Below are positions 34,079 to 43,127 of a stretch of DNA of 64,000 nt, in pieces. The first letter of the stretch is position 1. Each line of letters begins with the position of its first letter. This DNA is from Niabella beijingensis (GTDB lineage Bacteria > Bacteroidota > Bacteroidia > Chitinophagales > Chitinophagaceae): the NCBI RefSeq assembly GCF_020034665.1, contig NZ_JAIQDI010000002.1, positions 2,480,001-2,544,000 on the forward strand, read 5' to 3'. Position numbers and translations under genes: made by a program. The notes under the pieces are model-generated. The model saw only the letters and a program-made list of their open reading frames with translations, had not been told where the DNA came from and did not search any database.

Positions 34079-35122
34079 TTATCTGATGATCACGGTATCC
34101 TTATCCATCCGATACTGTATACCGCCCGACAGTTTGAACGACTCCAGCACTTCCGGCAGGGTTTCTTTATCTATTTTTCCGCTGAAGCGCATTTCTCCTA
34201 ACGATGGGTCATGCAGCACAATAGTGATCCCATACCATTTTTCCAGCATCGGGATAATGGTCTTCAATGGTTGCTGATCAAAACGGATATTGTCTTTCAA
34301 CCACTGCGTCTCCAGAAAACCGGAATCGGCCCCGTTAGGAAATACCTTACTGATCGCTATTACCGGCCTCGCCGTATCTCCGCTTTCCGCAGCTCTTTTC
34401 CGGTTACTGCCATCCTTATTTTGAATCACCAGTTTCTCATTGGGGTGCAGGACCACCTTCTCTTCTTTTTTCTGATTTAATAACACTTCCACCCGTCCTC
34501 TTATCAGTGTCGTTTCAGAGCTGTATTCATTTCCATAAGCCCTTACATTAAATTCGGTCCCCAGCACCCTGACATCCATATTCCTGGTATGCACCACAAA
34601 GGGTTTGTTCTTATTTTTGACGATATCAAAATAGGCCTCCCCTTCGAGGTAAACCTCCCGTTGCTCCCTTCCCAGGTCATTGCTGAACCGCAGCACCGTT
34701 TTCTCGTTGATCCAGACTTTGCTTCCGTCGGGCAGTACCAGTGAGGTTTTTGACTGCCCCTTTGTAGACACCACTTGCATCGCGCCCGGGCTGCCCATAT
34801 AGTGAAACAACCCGAACAAGCCGATACCAACCAGGAAAATCGCTGCAGCGGCGATCCCTACCGGTCGCCACCGGTTCAACCGCTTTGCCCGGTTCGTATG
34901 TTCCAGCTTTTTATTGAGCACTTCAAGCGATCGTTCAACTGAGTCCGGGTCCGTAACTCCTTCCGCCACCAAACGATGATCAAACAGTACATTCAGATAT
35001 TCTTCGATTACTTCCGTTGAAGTATACGCGCTCATCAGTCTTTTTAACTCTAGCTGTTCATCCAGGTTAATGATCCCTTCTTTTCTTTTTAATAGTAGCT
35101 CGAACAATCTGGTTTGTTCCAT
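34079..35122 (-). CDS. FecR-family anti-sigma factor
   Basis: 347 aa. A cytoplasmic N-terminal part (~1-85), one membrane helix (IGIAAAAIFLVGIGLFGLF), a FecR domain (STKGQSKTSLVLPDGSKVWINEKTVLRFSNDLGREQREVYLEGEAYFDIVKNKNKPFVVHTRNMDVRVLGTEFNVRAY; written as one conserved block at ~118-205), and a C-terminal DUF4974/STN-contact domain (FDQQPLKTIIPMLEKWYGITIVL). It holds the ECF sigma factor inactive and releases it when the STN domain of the loaded SusC receptor contacts it in the periplasm. 91 bases downstream of the sigma gene, 142 bases before SusC. Confidence 0.93.
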   Translation of the reverse strand: MEQTRLFELLLKRKEGIINLDEQLELKRLMSAYTSTEVIEEYLNVLFDHRLVAEGVTDPDSVERSLEVLNKKLEHTNRAKRLNRWRPVGIAAAAIFLVGIGLFGLFHYMGSPGAMQVVSTKGQSKTSLVLPDGSKVWINEKTVLRFSNDLGREQREVYLEGEAYFDIVKNKNKPFVVHTRNMDVRVLGTEFNVRAYGNEYSSETTLIRGRVEVLLNQKKEEKVVLHPNEKLVIQNKDGSNRKRAAESGDTARPVIAISKVFPNGADSGFLETQWLKDNIRFDQQPLKTIIPMLEKWYGITIVLHDPSLGEMRFSGKIDKETLPEVLESFKLSGGIQYRMDKDTVIIR

Positions 35123-35212
35123 TTGATTACCGTTCTGTTATAAAGACGCTTTTCAGCTACCGGAACCCTGAAAGCGGTTCCGTTTTTTTTTGAATTATTT
35201 TTTTCCTGGAGC

Positions 35213-35797
35213 TTATTTACCTGCTGTTTGGGCCCTGGAAGGTATATTGGAGCTGTATTCCGGCAGGGATTCAAGCAGTGCGGCCGCCACTCTTTTGTTA
35301 GCGATCATCATCTGGGTCTCCACCGTTTTAACGGAGATATCCAGCAGTCTGGCAACTTCGGTGTATTTCAGCTGTTCTTCTTTTATCAATCGGAAAATCA
35401 GCAGGCATTTAGGCGGAAGGGAGCGGATCGCCTCTTCGATCAGCGTCATATTTTCAGTTGAGACCAGGTCCGTCTCGGGTGTAACCATTGTATAGACCAG
35501 TTCATCGGCTATTTCATCCGTGAAGACCTGTTTCCTTTTCCGGGTAAAACTGATACAGGCGTGCCTGGATGCAATAAAGATATAGCTGGAGATATTTTGT
35601 ATCGCTGTAAGCATCTTCCGGTTTTCCCATAGCTTCAGGAACACATCATGAATCAGCTCTTCCGCCCTTTGTTTATCTTTTACAATAGCCAATACAAAAG
35701 GGAAAAGACCGGGAAAAAAATGTCTGAACAAGTCATTAAAGGCCGCCTGGTCATCCTTTTCCGCAACAAGAACAACCAGCTTTTCAATCGTTTTCAA
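35213..35797 (-). CDS. ECF RNA polymerase sigma-70 factor
   Basis: 194 aa. Region 2: DDQAAFNDLFRHFFPGLFPFVLAIVKDKQRAEELIHDVFLKLWENR (the DVFLKLW core). Region 4: LPPKCLLIFRLIKEEQLKYTEVARLLDISVKTVETQM, with the SVKTVE recognition helix. This is the Bacteroidota FecI-like ECF type paired with FecR. First gene of the sigma-FecR-SusC-SusD-oxidoreductase order, which it most likely switches on when the ligand is bound. Confidence 0.93.
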   Translation of the reverse strand: MKTIEKLVVLVAEKDDQAAFNDLFRHFFPGLFPFVLAIVKDKQRAEELIHDVFLKLWENRKMLTAIQNISSYIFIASRHACISFTRKRKQVFTDEIADELVYTMVTPETDLVSTENMTLIEEAIRSLPPKCLLIFRLIKEEQLKYTEVARLLDISVKTVETQMMIANKRVAAALLESLPEYSSNIPSRAQTAGK

Positions 35798-36020
35798 TTT
35801 ACAGGCATTTCGTTAATGATGAATGAACGCACACGCTTATGTACCAGTATCAGGTACCGAATTTACAGTGTTTTGGCAATTTAAACAATCTCATGTTGTT
35901 TTTTTGCCCGGGGAGCAGCAGAAAACATCCGTAAAAAAGCACAAAATCGATGCACCAGGGAAGACAGCAATGCGTTACAAATATAAAATTACCGCTCGTT
36001 AAAGACCGGCGGCAATAGTT

Positions 36021-37184
36021 TTATAGATGTGACCCGGTACGCCGTTTTTTTATTTTCGTTGATTTATTCCACCACATTATATAGCCGGTAACGGGCAATG
36101 AAGCACAAAACAAGATAAGAATAAACTGGATGAGCTTTGAAGACATACCTAAAAGATTACCGGTATGAATGTCGTAATTGAGCGAAACCAACCGTTCGCC
36201 CAGGGGCAGTGAAGCACCTGTTCTGATCCGGGCTACCTGCTGACCGGTGCTGTCGAAATAATACCATTTAAAATCACCCGTCCGGTCCTTCGTCAGCCGC
36301 ACCTGTATATCGATCTCTTTTGATGTGGCCCCCCGCATGCGGACAGACATCATATCTGCACCGGGGTTATTGGACAGCGTGTGATACAGCGCATTGTCCA
36401 AAGGATCTTCATAACGGGCAGCCACCGGCGGGACCGGCTGATGTGGTATGTTTTGGGTTCCGCAGAACAAATTAAAAAAACCGGTATAACTTTTCTTTAC
36501 CCCGTCAAACGCAAATACCAATCCGGTGATACACACAACAAAGGCCAGCAGAAAACCATAAAAGCCCGCAACATGATGAATGTCGTAAACAAGCCGCTTC
36601 CATTTTACTGTTGTATCGAGCCACACCCGCTTTTTCAGGTTCTTTTTTGTCCATCGCCGGGGGAACCAGAGCACAAGTCCTGTTATCAGCAAAACTGAAA
36701 ACAGCGCTACCGCAGTGCCGGTAACAGGAGTACCATAAGTATCCCCCAGCAACAGGCCTCTGTGCAGGTGCAATACCAACTGGAAGAATTCTTTCTTTGC
36801 ATCTTCTACTTTCACCACACTGCCGGTGTAGGGATTTACATATACCCGCCAGTAGTACTTATAATAACGGTTAAACCCGAATCCCTTTTTATTGATCCCG
36901 GTAAAGCGGAACACCCAGCTGCGGTTCTTGGCCGGATACAGATCCACCCTGGATAATTTTTCCCCGTTTTTCAAAGCCGCTTCTGCGGAGGCAATCAGCT
37001 TGCTCAGGGGTAACGGCTGTTGGTCCCGGTAGTTTTCAGACAACAGGAAGCGATCCGGATAGATCTTCAGTTTCAGCTCATCATAAAATATATAAATACA
37101 TCCGGTAATGCAGATAATAAAAACGATCAGGCCTGTAACAAGGCCCAGCCATTTATGTATCTGAAAAAAAAGTTTCCGGTCCAT
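36021..37184 (-). CDS. PepSY-associated TM protein (iron-uptake companion)
   Basis: 387 aa with four membrane helices. The first helix (LGLVTGLIVFIICITGCIYIFY) follows FFQIHKWLG, typical of the PepSY-TM family; a periplasmic PepSY domain follows (LSRVDLYPAKNRSWVFRF), then HLHRGLLLGDTYGTPVTG, a helix pair around WFPRR and DIHHVAGFYG, and the last helix FILILFCASLPVTGYIMWWNK. Members sit next to siderophore receptors and may reduce ferric siderophores (FoxB-like) in the periplasm. The ATG abuts the receptor stop with no gap (37184/37185), so the pair is one unit. Confidence 0.85.
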   Translation of the reverse strand: MDRKLFFQIHKWLGLVTGLIVFIICITGCIYIFYDELKLKIYPDRFLLSENYRDQQPLPLSKLIASAEAALKNGEKLSRVDLYPAKNRSWVFRFTGINKKGFGFNRYYKYYWRVYVNPYTGSVVKVEDAKKEFFQLVLHLHRGLLLGDTYGTPVTGTAVALFSVLLITGLVLWFPRRWTKKNLKKRVWLDTTVKWKRLVYDIHHVAGFYGFLLAFVVCITGLVFAFDGVKKSYTGFFNLFCGTQNIPHQPVPPVAARYEDPLDNALYHTLSNNPGADMMSVRMRGATSKEIDIQVRLTKDRTGDFKWYYFDSTGQQVARIRTGASLPLGERLVSLNYDIHTGNLLGMSSKLIQFILILFCASLPVTGYIMWWNKSTKIKKRRTGSHL

Positions 37185-39517
37185 TTAGAATGTGTAGCTG
37201 ATATTTAGAGAAGCCGTTGTTCCCGGTCCCCGGAAATAGGTGGTATTATTGGCATTATACTGGCTCAGCACCGTATAATAGGTCTTATTGAATATATTTT
37301 CAATTCCCAGTCCCAGCCTGGCTTTTTTGCTGAAGTTATAGGCAGCAGCGAAATTAAACAGGTCAACCGGTTTCACAGGGCCTTCATTCCCGTTATACAA
37401 CCCTTTTGCATTTTTTACAAACCGGTCCCGTTTGCCGGTATTCAGCCAGAACAGCTGCAGGCTGAAAGCAGGAACAGGTGTAAAGTGTACAAAACCGGTA
37501 GCCATTGGTGGTGCGATCCGCGAGCCGTTCAGATAATTTTCGGATCCATCATCGTTCTTTGATGTTCCTTCCACATAAGCATAGGAGCCGCCGAATTTCC
37601 ACACAGACGAAGGAGTAACGCTCAATGCGATCTCATATCCCCGGATGGTTTCAGGAAGCCGTTGCGGCATAAAATATCCACCCACATCAACAAGCTCCAC
37701 TCCCAGTTTCGACGTGCTGATAAAATAAGCGGCCGTCAGGTTAAAGATGCTGAAGGTGCTGGAAAAACCTGCTTCATAGTTATTGGTAATGATGGGATCC
37801 GTTTTCAGGCTATCCAGATCGCTGTCTGTGGCCCGGCGAACGATACGCCCCAGTTCATTGATCGCAAAGCCCTGCGAAAAGCTGACAAAAGGATTGAATG
37901 CTTCATACTTATTGTATCTCAGCCCCGCGTTGAATGTAGCGCCCCTGTAGGGGATTTCGCCACCGGTAACAAAGATGCTGCCTTCGTTGCCGGGGCCGGT
38001 AGCAATGGTGTTAAAATCCTTTATTGTAACTTTTGCATTCTCATAGCGCACCCCACCTTTAAAGATCAGCTGCTGCAACAGATCCAGCTTCAGCTGGGCA
38101 TACGGTGCAATGTTCACCATGTTCATATTAGGAATATACACCCGGCCGTCTACCAGGTCCTGATCAGTGATATCGTTCAGCACATCCAGGCCATAGGTTA
38201 CTTCTGCCAGTCGGCCACCGACAGCAAAAGGTGTGCTTAAGTTGATGCGAAGGCCTTTCTTCCGGGAATTGATCTTTGTCTGTCCCGGACCGTACCACGC
38301 GGTAGCGCTTGCCACATAACGATTCATGGAGCGGAAGGAATTGATATAGGCCGTAACATCCAGTTGTGTGGAAGCAAAGAGCTCCTTCCGGGAATAGGTG
38401 ATCCTAGCATTATGATTGAATGGCGTTCCTGCCGGTTCGCCGGGGTCTTCGCCTCTGATGCCGATCGCAGGCTTTTCTCCGTATACTCCGTTCTCTGTGA
38501 TATATTTTGCGTGTGAGGTGCTGGAATAAAAATTATAGAAGGCCGTCAGAGAAGAATTTTCGTTGATCTGGTATCCCAGCTTTGCAAATGCATTGTATTG
38601 ATAACTGTTGGATAGTCCGTCTGTCTGCCCCAGCACCTGACCTTCCCCATCCCGCTGCACACCGGTATACTCGATGGTGCCGCTGGCAACATAATCCCAT
38701 TTTTTAACACGCCCGTAAACGCTTTGTGAGGCCCTGTAGCCAGCGGTCCCGGACGTATTAAACGGCTGAACCGTACCTCTTAAAAGCGAAGCGCCTCCAA
38801 AAGCAGGATCTCCGGTCTTTGTCTTTTTTGTAATATAATTGATGATACCTCCCGCAGACCCGTTACCATAAATGGAAGTAGCACCTTTTATTACTTCTAT
38901 CCGCTCAATAACCGCCGGGTCGATCGTTCGGATATCCCGCTGGCCGTTCATCAGCGGTGTCGATTGCGGAATACCATCGATCAGTACCAGCACCGACCGG
39001 CCGCGCAGGGTTTGCCCCGAATTGGTTGCTTTATTATTGGCAGGCGCCAAACCGGGAACAGCGTTGCCAAGTATCGCCGAAAGATTCGTGGTGATCTGGC
39101 TTTGTGTTTCTATATCTTTCCCGTTAGTATGGTCACAGAGGAAGGAACCGTTGCTATGTTCTCTGCCCGCCGGCCCGCTGTAACAACAATATTATCCATC
39201 ATCCCTCCATCTGCCAAAGCAATGTTCAGCACGGGAGGTAAGGTATCGCGGAGCAGCTCTTTTGCAAAAGGTTCGAACCCCAGCGATTCGATACGAAGAA
39301 TAAAGCGCTCCCGCATCCGTTCCTTCCCTGAAAAAAGACCCGTTTTATCCGTAAACCCCGCCAGCTTATCATCAATATAAACAGAAGCCAGTGAAACAGG
39401 AGTATGGTTCTTGTCGCTTACAGACAGTTGTAATTGTTGTGCATTGGATACCAGGGTCAGGCATAAAGCGAGGCTGATAAACAGCAAATGCTTTAACAGA
39501 AAGGAACTACGGCTCAT
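37185..39517 (-). pseudogene. Siderophore-type TonB-dependent receptor, frameshifted
   Basis: Two frames make one receptor of ~777 aa. The first (39517-39110, 135 aa) has a signal peptide (LLFISLALCLTLVSNAQ), a carboxypeptidase-regulatory domain (VSLASVYIDDKLAGFTDKTGLFSG) and the plug start DNIVVTAGRRAENIATVPSSVTILTGK, then stops at TAG 39110-39112. The second frame continues exactly with DIETQSQITTNLSAILGNAVPGLAP, SGQTLRGRSVLVLIDGIPQSTP, the rest of the plug and a full barrel to 37185, ending GTTASLNISYTF. Restoring one base in the TTT at 39117-39119 (plus strand) repairs it. Everything else looks intact, so it is a recent mutation, a phase-variable site, or a sequencing error. Confidence 0.85.
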
Positions 39518-39742
39518 AATGATTTGTGATGCTGATTTTAAGATCGCAAATGTACAGGAGCTTACGGCGCTGCCTGTTACGAAATCGGGAATTTATCATC
39601 ACCAAAGTCACAAGGAGACATAAGACCTTATCAGGGTATAGTCAAAAAACTGTACAGAAAAGCCACAACGGCCAATCAAGCTTTCAGCGCCTTGCGGGAT
39701 GTGCCGGCAGCAGTGTTATTTTGTGTACAGGGTCCTGGAGTT

Positions 39743-41407
39743 TTAACGGTGTTGCGCGCTGCCGCTGCAGAACAGACGGCTGCGTTCAATAGCTTCTGCA
39801 AAGCTGGAGGTCACGTTTGCCTTTCCGATCGCAAACAACAGCCTTGAGGTTCTCAGCTCGGTCATTACCTGTTCGCTTTCAATTTCAGAAAGGATGAGCT
39901 TAATATCACGTTTTACGGCATCCGCGTGCATGTCTCGTAGTGTTTTGATACCGGTAGCATCGATGATCGGCACCTTCCGCATCCGGATGATCAGCACCCG
40001 GGGATCATGGTCGATAAATTTCATGGCATCGCGAAATTTATATACTACACCAAAGAACAGGGGACCCGTAATTTCAAACACCTCGGCTCCTGCTGGAACC
40101 GCTGTATAATTTTCCAACGCATCTTCTTCCGCTGCGTTCACCGGCAAACGCGTCACCCCGCTGCTGCGTATCATGTTGCGCATAAACAGGAATGCCGCTA
40201 CGATCATTCCCAGTTCAATAGCCACCGTCAGATCAACAAAAACGGTAAGCAGAAATGTCACCAGCAATATGACGCGATCGTTTTTAGGGCCGCGGAGCAC
40301 CGAGCGAAAACTTTCCCATTCGCTCATGTTATACGCTACCACCACAAGCACACCGGCCAGCGTGGCCATGGGGATCAGCGTTGCCCATTTCCCAGCAACA
40401 TACATGATCAGCAGTAATGTCAGCGCATGGATTATTCCGGCCACGGGGGTGCGTCCCCCGCTTTTCACATTGGTAGCAGTTCGGGCAATGGCTCCCGTTG
40501 CCGGTATGCCGCCGAATATTGCAGAAAAAATAGTTGCGGTACCCTGGGCCACCAGTTCCGTATTGGACCGGTGACGCCCTCCTATCATCCCATCCGCCAC
40601 AACTGCCGAAAGCAGTGATTCGATTCCCCCGAGCAATGCGATCGTAAAGGCAGGAAGCAGCATCTGCCTGATGGTTGCAAGATCCAGGGACGGCATATGG
40701 GGTCCGGGGAGGGAAGACGGGATCGCCCCAAACCGGTCGCCGATCGTGCCTACCGGCAAATGCAGCCAATGAACGAGGCCGGTTGTAATAAACAATGCAA
40801 TCAGCGAGCCGGGAATCCTCCGGGTTATTTTTTGGGAGAACTGCATGACCAGTACCGTTATCACAGCAACCAGAACTGCATAGGGATTCACAGATCCGAA
40901 GTTGCTGGCATAGGCAATCCATTTGTCCACAAAATCCGCAGGTATGGCTCCCATCTTCAATCCTAAAAGCTCCTTTATCTGGGAGGCAAAGATAATGAGC
41001 GCGATTCCGCTGGTGAAGCCGGTAATAAGCGAAAAAGGAATAAACCGGATAACGGATCCGAGCCGGAGCACTCCCATAAGAATGAGCAGGATTCCTGCCA
41101 TAAAAGTAGCGATGATCAACCCGTTCACTCCGTAGGTTTGCACAATTCCGTAAACGATCACAATAAATGCACCGGTGGGTCCGCCGATCTGCACCCGGCT
41201 GCCGCCAAGGGCAGAGATGATAAAACCCGCGATCACGGCGGTATACAACCCTTTTTCAGGAGATACACCTGAAGCGATTGCAAAAGCGATCGCCAGCGGG
41301 AGGGCAACAATGCCAACGATAAGGCCCGCCATAGCGTCTTTGCCAAACTGCTCCCGGGTGTAGCCCTTTAAAGTGGTAAACAGCTTTGGCCTGAATATAG
41401 CGGACAT
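39743..41407 (-). CDS. SulP-family anion transporter with STAS domain
   Basis: 554 aa. About 12-14 membrane segments with SulP signatures: DAMAGLIVGIVALPLAIAFAIASG, GSRVQIGGPTGAFIVIVYGIV, FTSGIALIIFASQIKELLG, GGIPATGAIARTATNVKSGGRTPVAGI. The C-terminal STAS domain (~440-550) holds VLIIRMRKVPIIDATGIKTLRDM. SulP proteins carry sulfate, bicarbonate or other anions; bicarbonate or sulfate cannot be distinguished here. Its start overlaps the stop of the PhnA-domain gene by one base (TGATG), so it is translationally coupled to that gene. Confidence 0.9.
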   Translation of the reverse strand: MSAIFRPKLFTTLKGYTREQFGKDAMAGLIVGIVALPLAIAFAIASGVSPEKGLYTAVIAGFIISALGGSRVQIGGPTGAFIVIVYGIVQTYGVNGLIIATFMAGILLILMGVLRLGSVIRFIPFSLITGFTSGIALIIFASQIKELLGLKMGAIPADFVDKWIAYASNFGSVNPYAVLVAVITVLVMQFSQKITRRIPGSLIALFITTGLVHWLHLPVGTIGDRFGAIPSSLPGPHMPSLDLATIRQMLLPAFTIALLGGIESLLSAVVADGMIGGRHRSNTELVAQGTATIFSAIFGGIPATGAIARTATNVKSGGRTPVAGIIHALTLLLIMYVAGKWATLIPMATLAGVLVVVAYNMSEWESFRSVLRGPKNDRVILLVTFLLTVFVDLTVAIELGMIVAAFLFMRNMIRSSGVTRLPVNAAEEDALENYTAVPAGAEVFEITGPLFFGVVYKFRDAMKFIDHDPRVLIIRMRKVPIIDATGIKTLRDMHADAVKRDIKLILSEIESEQVMTELRTSRLLFAIGKANVTSSFAEAIERSRLFCSGSAQHR

Positions 41408-41970
41408 CAGGATTTACGTACAAATTGTGTAAGGATCACAATTACCTGTTCATTGATCTTGCCCTCGATCTGCCCGGTGTCACCGGCCACCAGCCGGATC
41501 TTGCGGACAACCGTTCCTTTGGGTGCGGTAAAACTGGTACCCTTAACATTCAGATTCTGTGTCAGAACTACTGTATCGCCGTTCTGCAATTCATTTCCGT
41601 TGCTGTCGCGGTGCACCGCCTTTTCTTCAAATACCGTCATCGCCCAGTGAACGACCGCTTCATCCAGCTCCACTGAATTCAAAATATCCTCCGCCCAGGA
41701 TTGCTCTTTATTCTTGTATAAGATACGATAGCTCAATGCCTGTACAGCAGGTTCCGAATGCCAGATACTGCCTGCCAGACACTGCCAGTGGCGGGCCGCA
41801 TCCCCGTTATCAAGCGCTTCCAGACAGGTCTGGCATAACGCTACTTCATGTTCGATGGCATCATTATTTTTCGGACTCACCGCAAATGCCGCAACCGCGG
41901 TGTCCGCCGCGCAAAGTTCGCAAGTGCCTTCACACCGTTCCCGTAACGCCGGGGTAATTACTGTACTCAT
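41407..41970 (-). CDS. PhnA-domain protein
   Basis: 187 aa. The N terminus carries a zinc-ribbon-like pair: CEGTCELCAADTAV and VALCQTCLEAL. The C-terminal ~70 residues are the PhnA/YjdM domain (RDSNGNELQNGDTVVLTQNLNVKGTSFTAPKGTVVRKIRLV; GQIEGKINEQVIVILTQFVRKS). Despite the name, this family is not shown to be a phosphonate hydrolase; its function is uncertain. It lies 13 bases after the methyltransferase stop and is coupled to the SulP transporter. Confidence 0.88.
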   Translation of the reverse strand: MSTVITPALRERCEGTCELCAADTAVAAFAVSPKNNDAIEHEVALCQTCLEALDNGDAARHWQCLAGSIWHSEPAVQALSYRILYKNKEQSWAEDILNSVELDEAVVHWAMTVFEEKAVHRDSNGNELQNGDTVVLTQNLNVKGTSFTAPKGTVVRKIRLVAGDTGQIEGKINEQVIVILTQFVRKS

Positions 41971-41983
41971 TGAAAATTTTAAT

Positions 41984-42631
41984 TTAAGCCTTTATCCAGA
42001 ATTTAAGCAGGTTATTGGAAAGTTCATCCACTACATAATAGTCCGCAGGCATTTCATCCTCCATACTGTGATAGGTCACCATCCTTGTACCTGCAGGTTT
42101 CTGATCCAGCAACCGGTAGAGATAGCGGTTATAGTAGTCAAACAATTCATTGGAATAAGCGATACTGTCATCGATCTTTTCCGTTCCGTCCAGGTTCTCA
42201 TAGAATGCATTGAAAAAATAGAAATGATCGTAGTTGCTGAAATCAAGCTGTGTAAAATTGGCATGTATAAAATGGACATTTCCCAGCTGCAGTACCTTCT
42301 TCGCCTCTTCTGCCTGGTGCAATAATGAAGCCCGTTGCTCCACACCGTAAAACCGGGCATCCGCTGCAAAATAGGCTGCAGACAAACAGAACTTACCGAC
42401 ACCACAACCGATGTCCAGTATCCGGACATCTTTATGGGTGGAAAGGAATGCCGCAGCACTTCTTGCCACTTCAATCGGGGTCCAGTGCCGCCGGGCAAGT
42501 GCCGCTATGGGCAACGGATAAAGCTCATGAAACCGCTCGTCGGATTCAAAAAATCCGGCCCGTTCCGTCAACAGCGCTTCGCCCTGCAACTCTAATTCTT
42601 TTCCTGTCCCGATCTCGTTATTCTGCATCAT
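41984..42631 (-). CDS. Class I SAM-dependent methyltransferase
   Basis: 215 aa. Motif I VRILDIGCGVGKFCLSAAY, then the acidic residue after beta-2 in FYGVEQRASLL, HFIHANFTQLDFSNYDHFYFFNAFYENL (motif IV region). The N-terminal ~60 residues lack the motif and may shape the substrate site. Substrate unknown. It overlaps the upstream GcvH-like gene by 4 bases (ATGA), so the two are co-translated. Confidence 0.78.
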   Translation of the reverse strand: MMQNNEIGTGKELELQGEALLTERAGFFESDERFHELYPLPIAALARRHWTPIEVARSAAAFLSTHKDVRILDIGCGVGKFCLSAAYFAADARFYGVEQRASLLHQAEEAKKVLQLGNVHFIHANFTQLDFSNYDHFYFFNAFYENLDGTEKIDDSIAYSNELFDYYNRYLYRLLDQKPAGTRMVTYHSMEDEMPADYYVVDELSNNLLKFWIKA

Positions 42632-43023
42632 GCCGGCCGTTTATACTTTTGATCATATTCCTCCTCGCACAGCAACCTTGTGTTGTGATTGATTTCCCAG
42701 GGCGCGATCTCCGCGATCCATCCCTCCCCTCCGGGATCATCAAGCAGAAGTACAGGTTCCGACAGCAGCGTTTCATTGATCCTGATCACATTACCATCCA
42801 CCGGCATATGCGCCGTTATCTGATAATCATTACCAACGATCACCGCCAGCACATCCCCTTCCCGCCTGAAACCGGTAACGGGCTGTACAAACAATACCTT
42901 CTGTATCTGCCGGAATCCGATCAGCTTGAACCAGCTGATACCGGTCATCGCATGATCCCCGTAAAAATCAACCCATTCATGGTCTCTTGTATAACGCCGT
43001 TCCCTTACAATAAACTGCTTCAT
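42628..43023 (-). CDS. GcvH-like protein without the lipoyl lysine
   Basis: 131 aa. YTRDHEWVDFYGDHAMTGISWFKLIGFRQIQKVLFV matches the H-protein opening, and GYNV-type geometry continues through REGDVLAVIVGNDYQITAHMPVDGNVIRINETLLSEPVLLLDDPGGEGWIAEI, matching the H-protein EVNxxLxxxPxLVNxDPYGEGW pattern. Where the true H protein has the lipoylated Lys in ESVKAAS, this one reads VGNDYQI: by counting back from the conserved Pro the position is Asp. It is therefore unlikely to serve glycine cleavage. Coupled to a methyltransferase by a 4-base overlap. Role unknown. Confidence 0.72.
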   Translation of the reverse strand: MKQFIVRERRYTRDHEWVDFYGDHAMTGISWFKLIGFRQIQKVLFVQPVTGFRREGDVLAVIVGNDYQITAHMPVDGNVIRINETLLSEPVLLLDDPGGEGWIAEIAPWEINHNTRLLCEEEYDQKYKRPA

Positions 43024-43113
43024 ATTATGGGCGGCAAAATTCGGGATTCTACTCCGGATAACAAATGCACTGGATCAGTTCAAAAGCTGCAATTTCTCAG
43101 TCTTTAAATTAAG

Positions 43114-43121
43114 TACCTTTG
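43114..43121 (+). promoter_or_regulatory. Bacteroidota -7 promoter element (TAnnTTTG)
   Basis: TACCTTTG lies only 6 bases upstream of the ATG (43128) of the Crp/Fnr gene. With the usual ~7-base spacing to the start point, transcription would begin at or next to the ATG, giving a leaderless or nearly leaderless message. A -33 element is not clear. Confidence 0.5.
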
Positions 43122-43127
43122 TTTTCC

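Noticed and set aside
43024-43127. Fnr/Crp-type palindrome in the gap between the divergent regulator and the GcvH-like gene
   Set aside because: I looked for TTGAT-N4-ATCAA or TGTGA-like symmetry and found none convincing.
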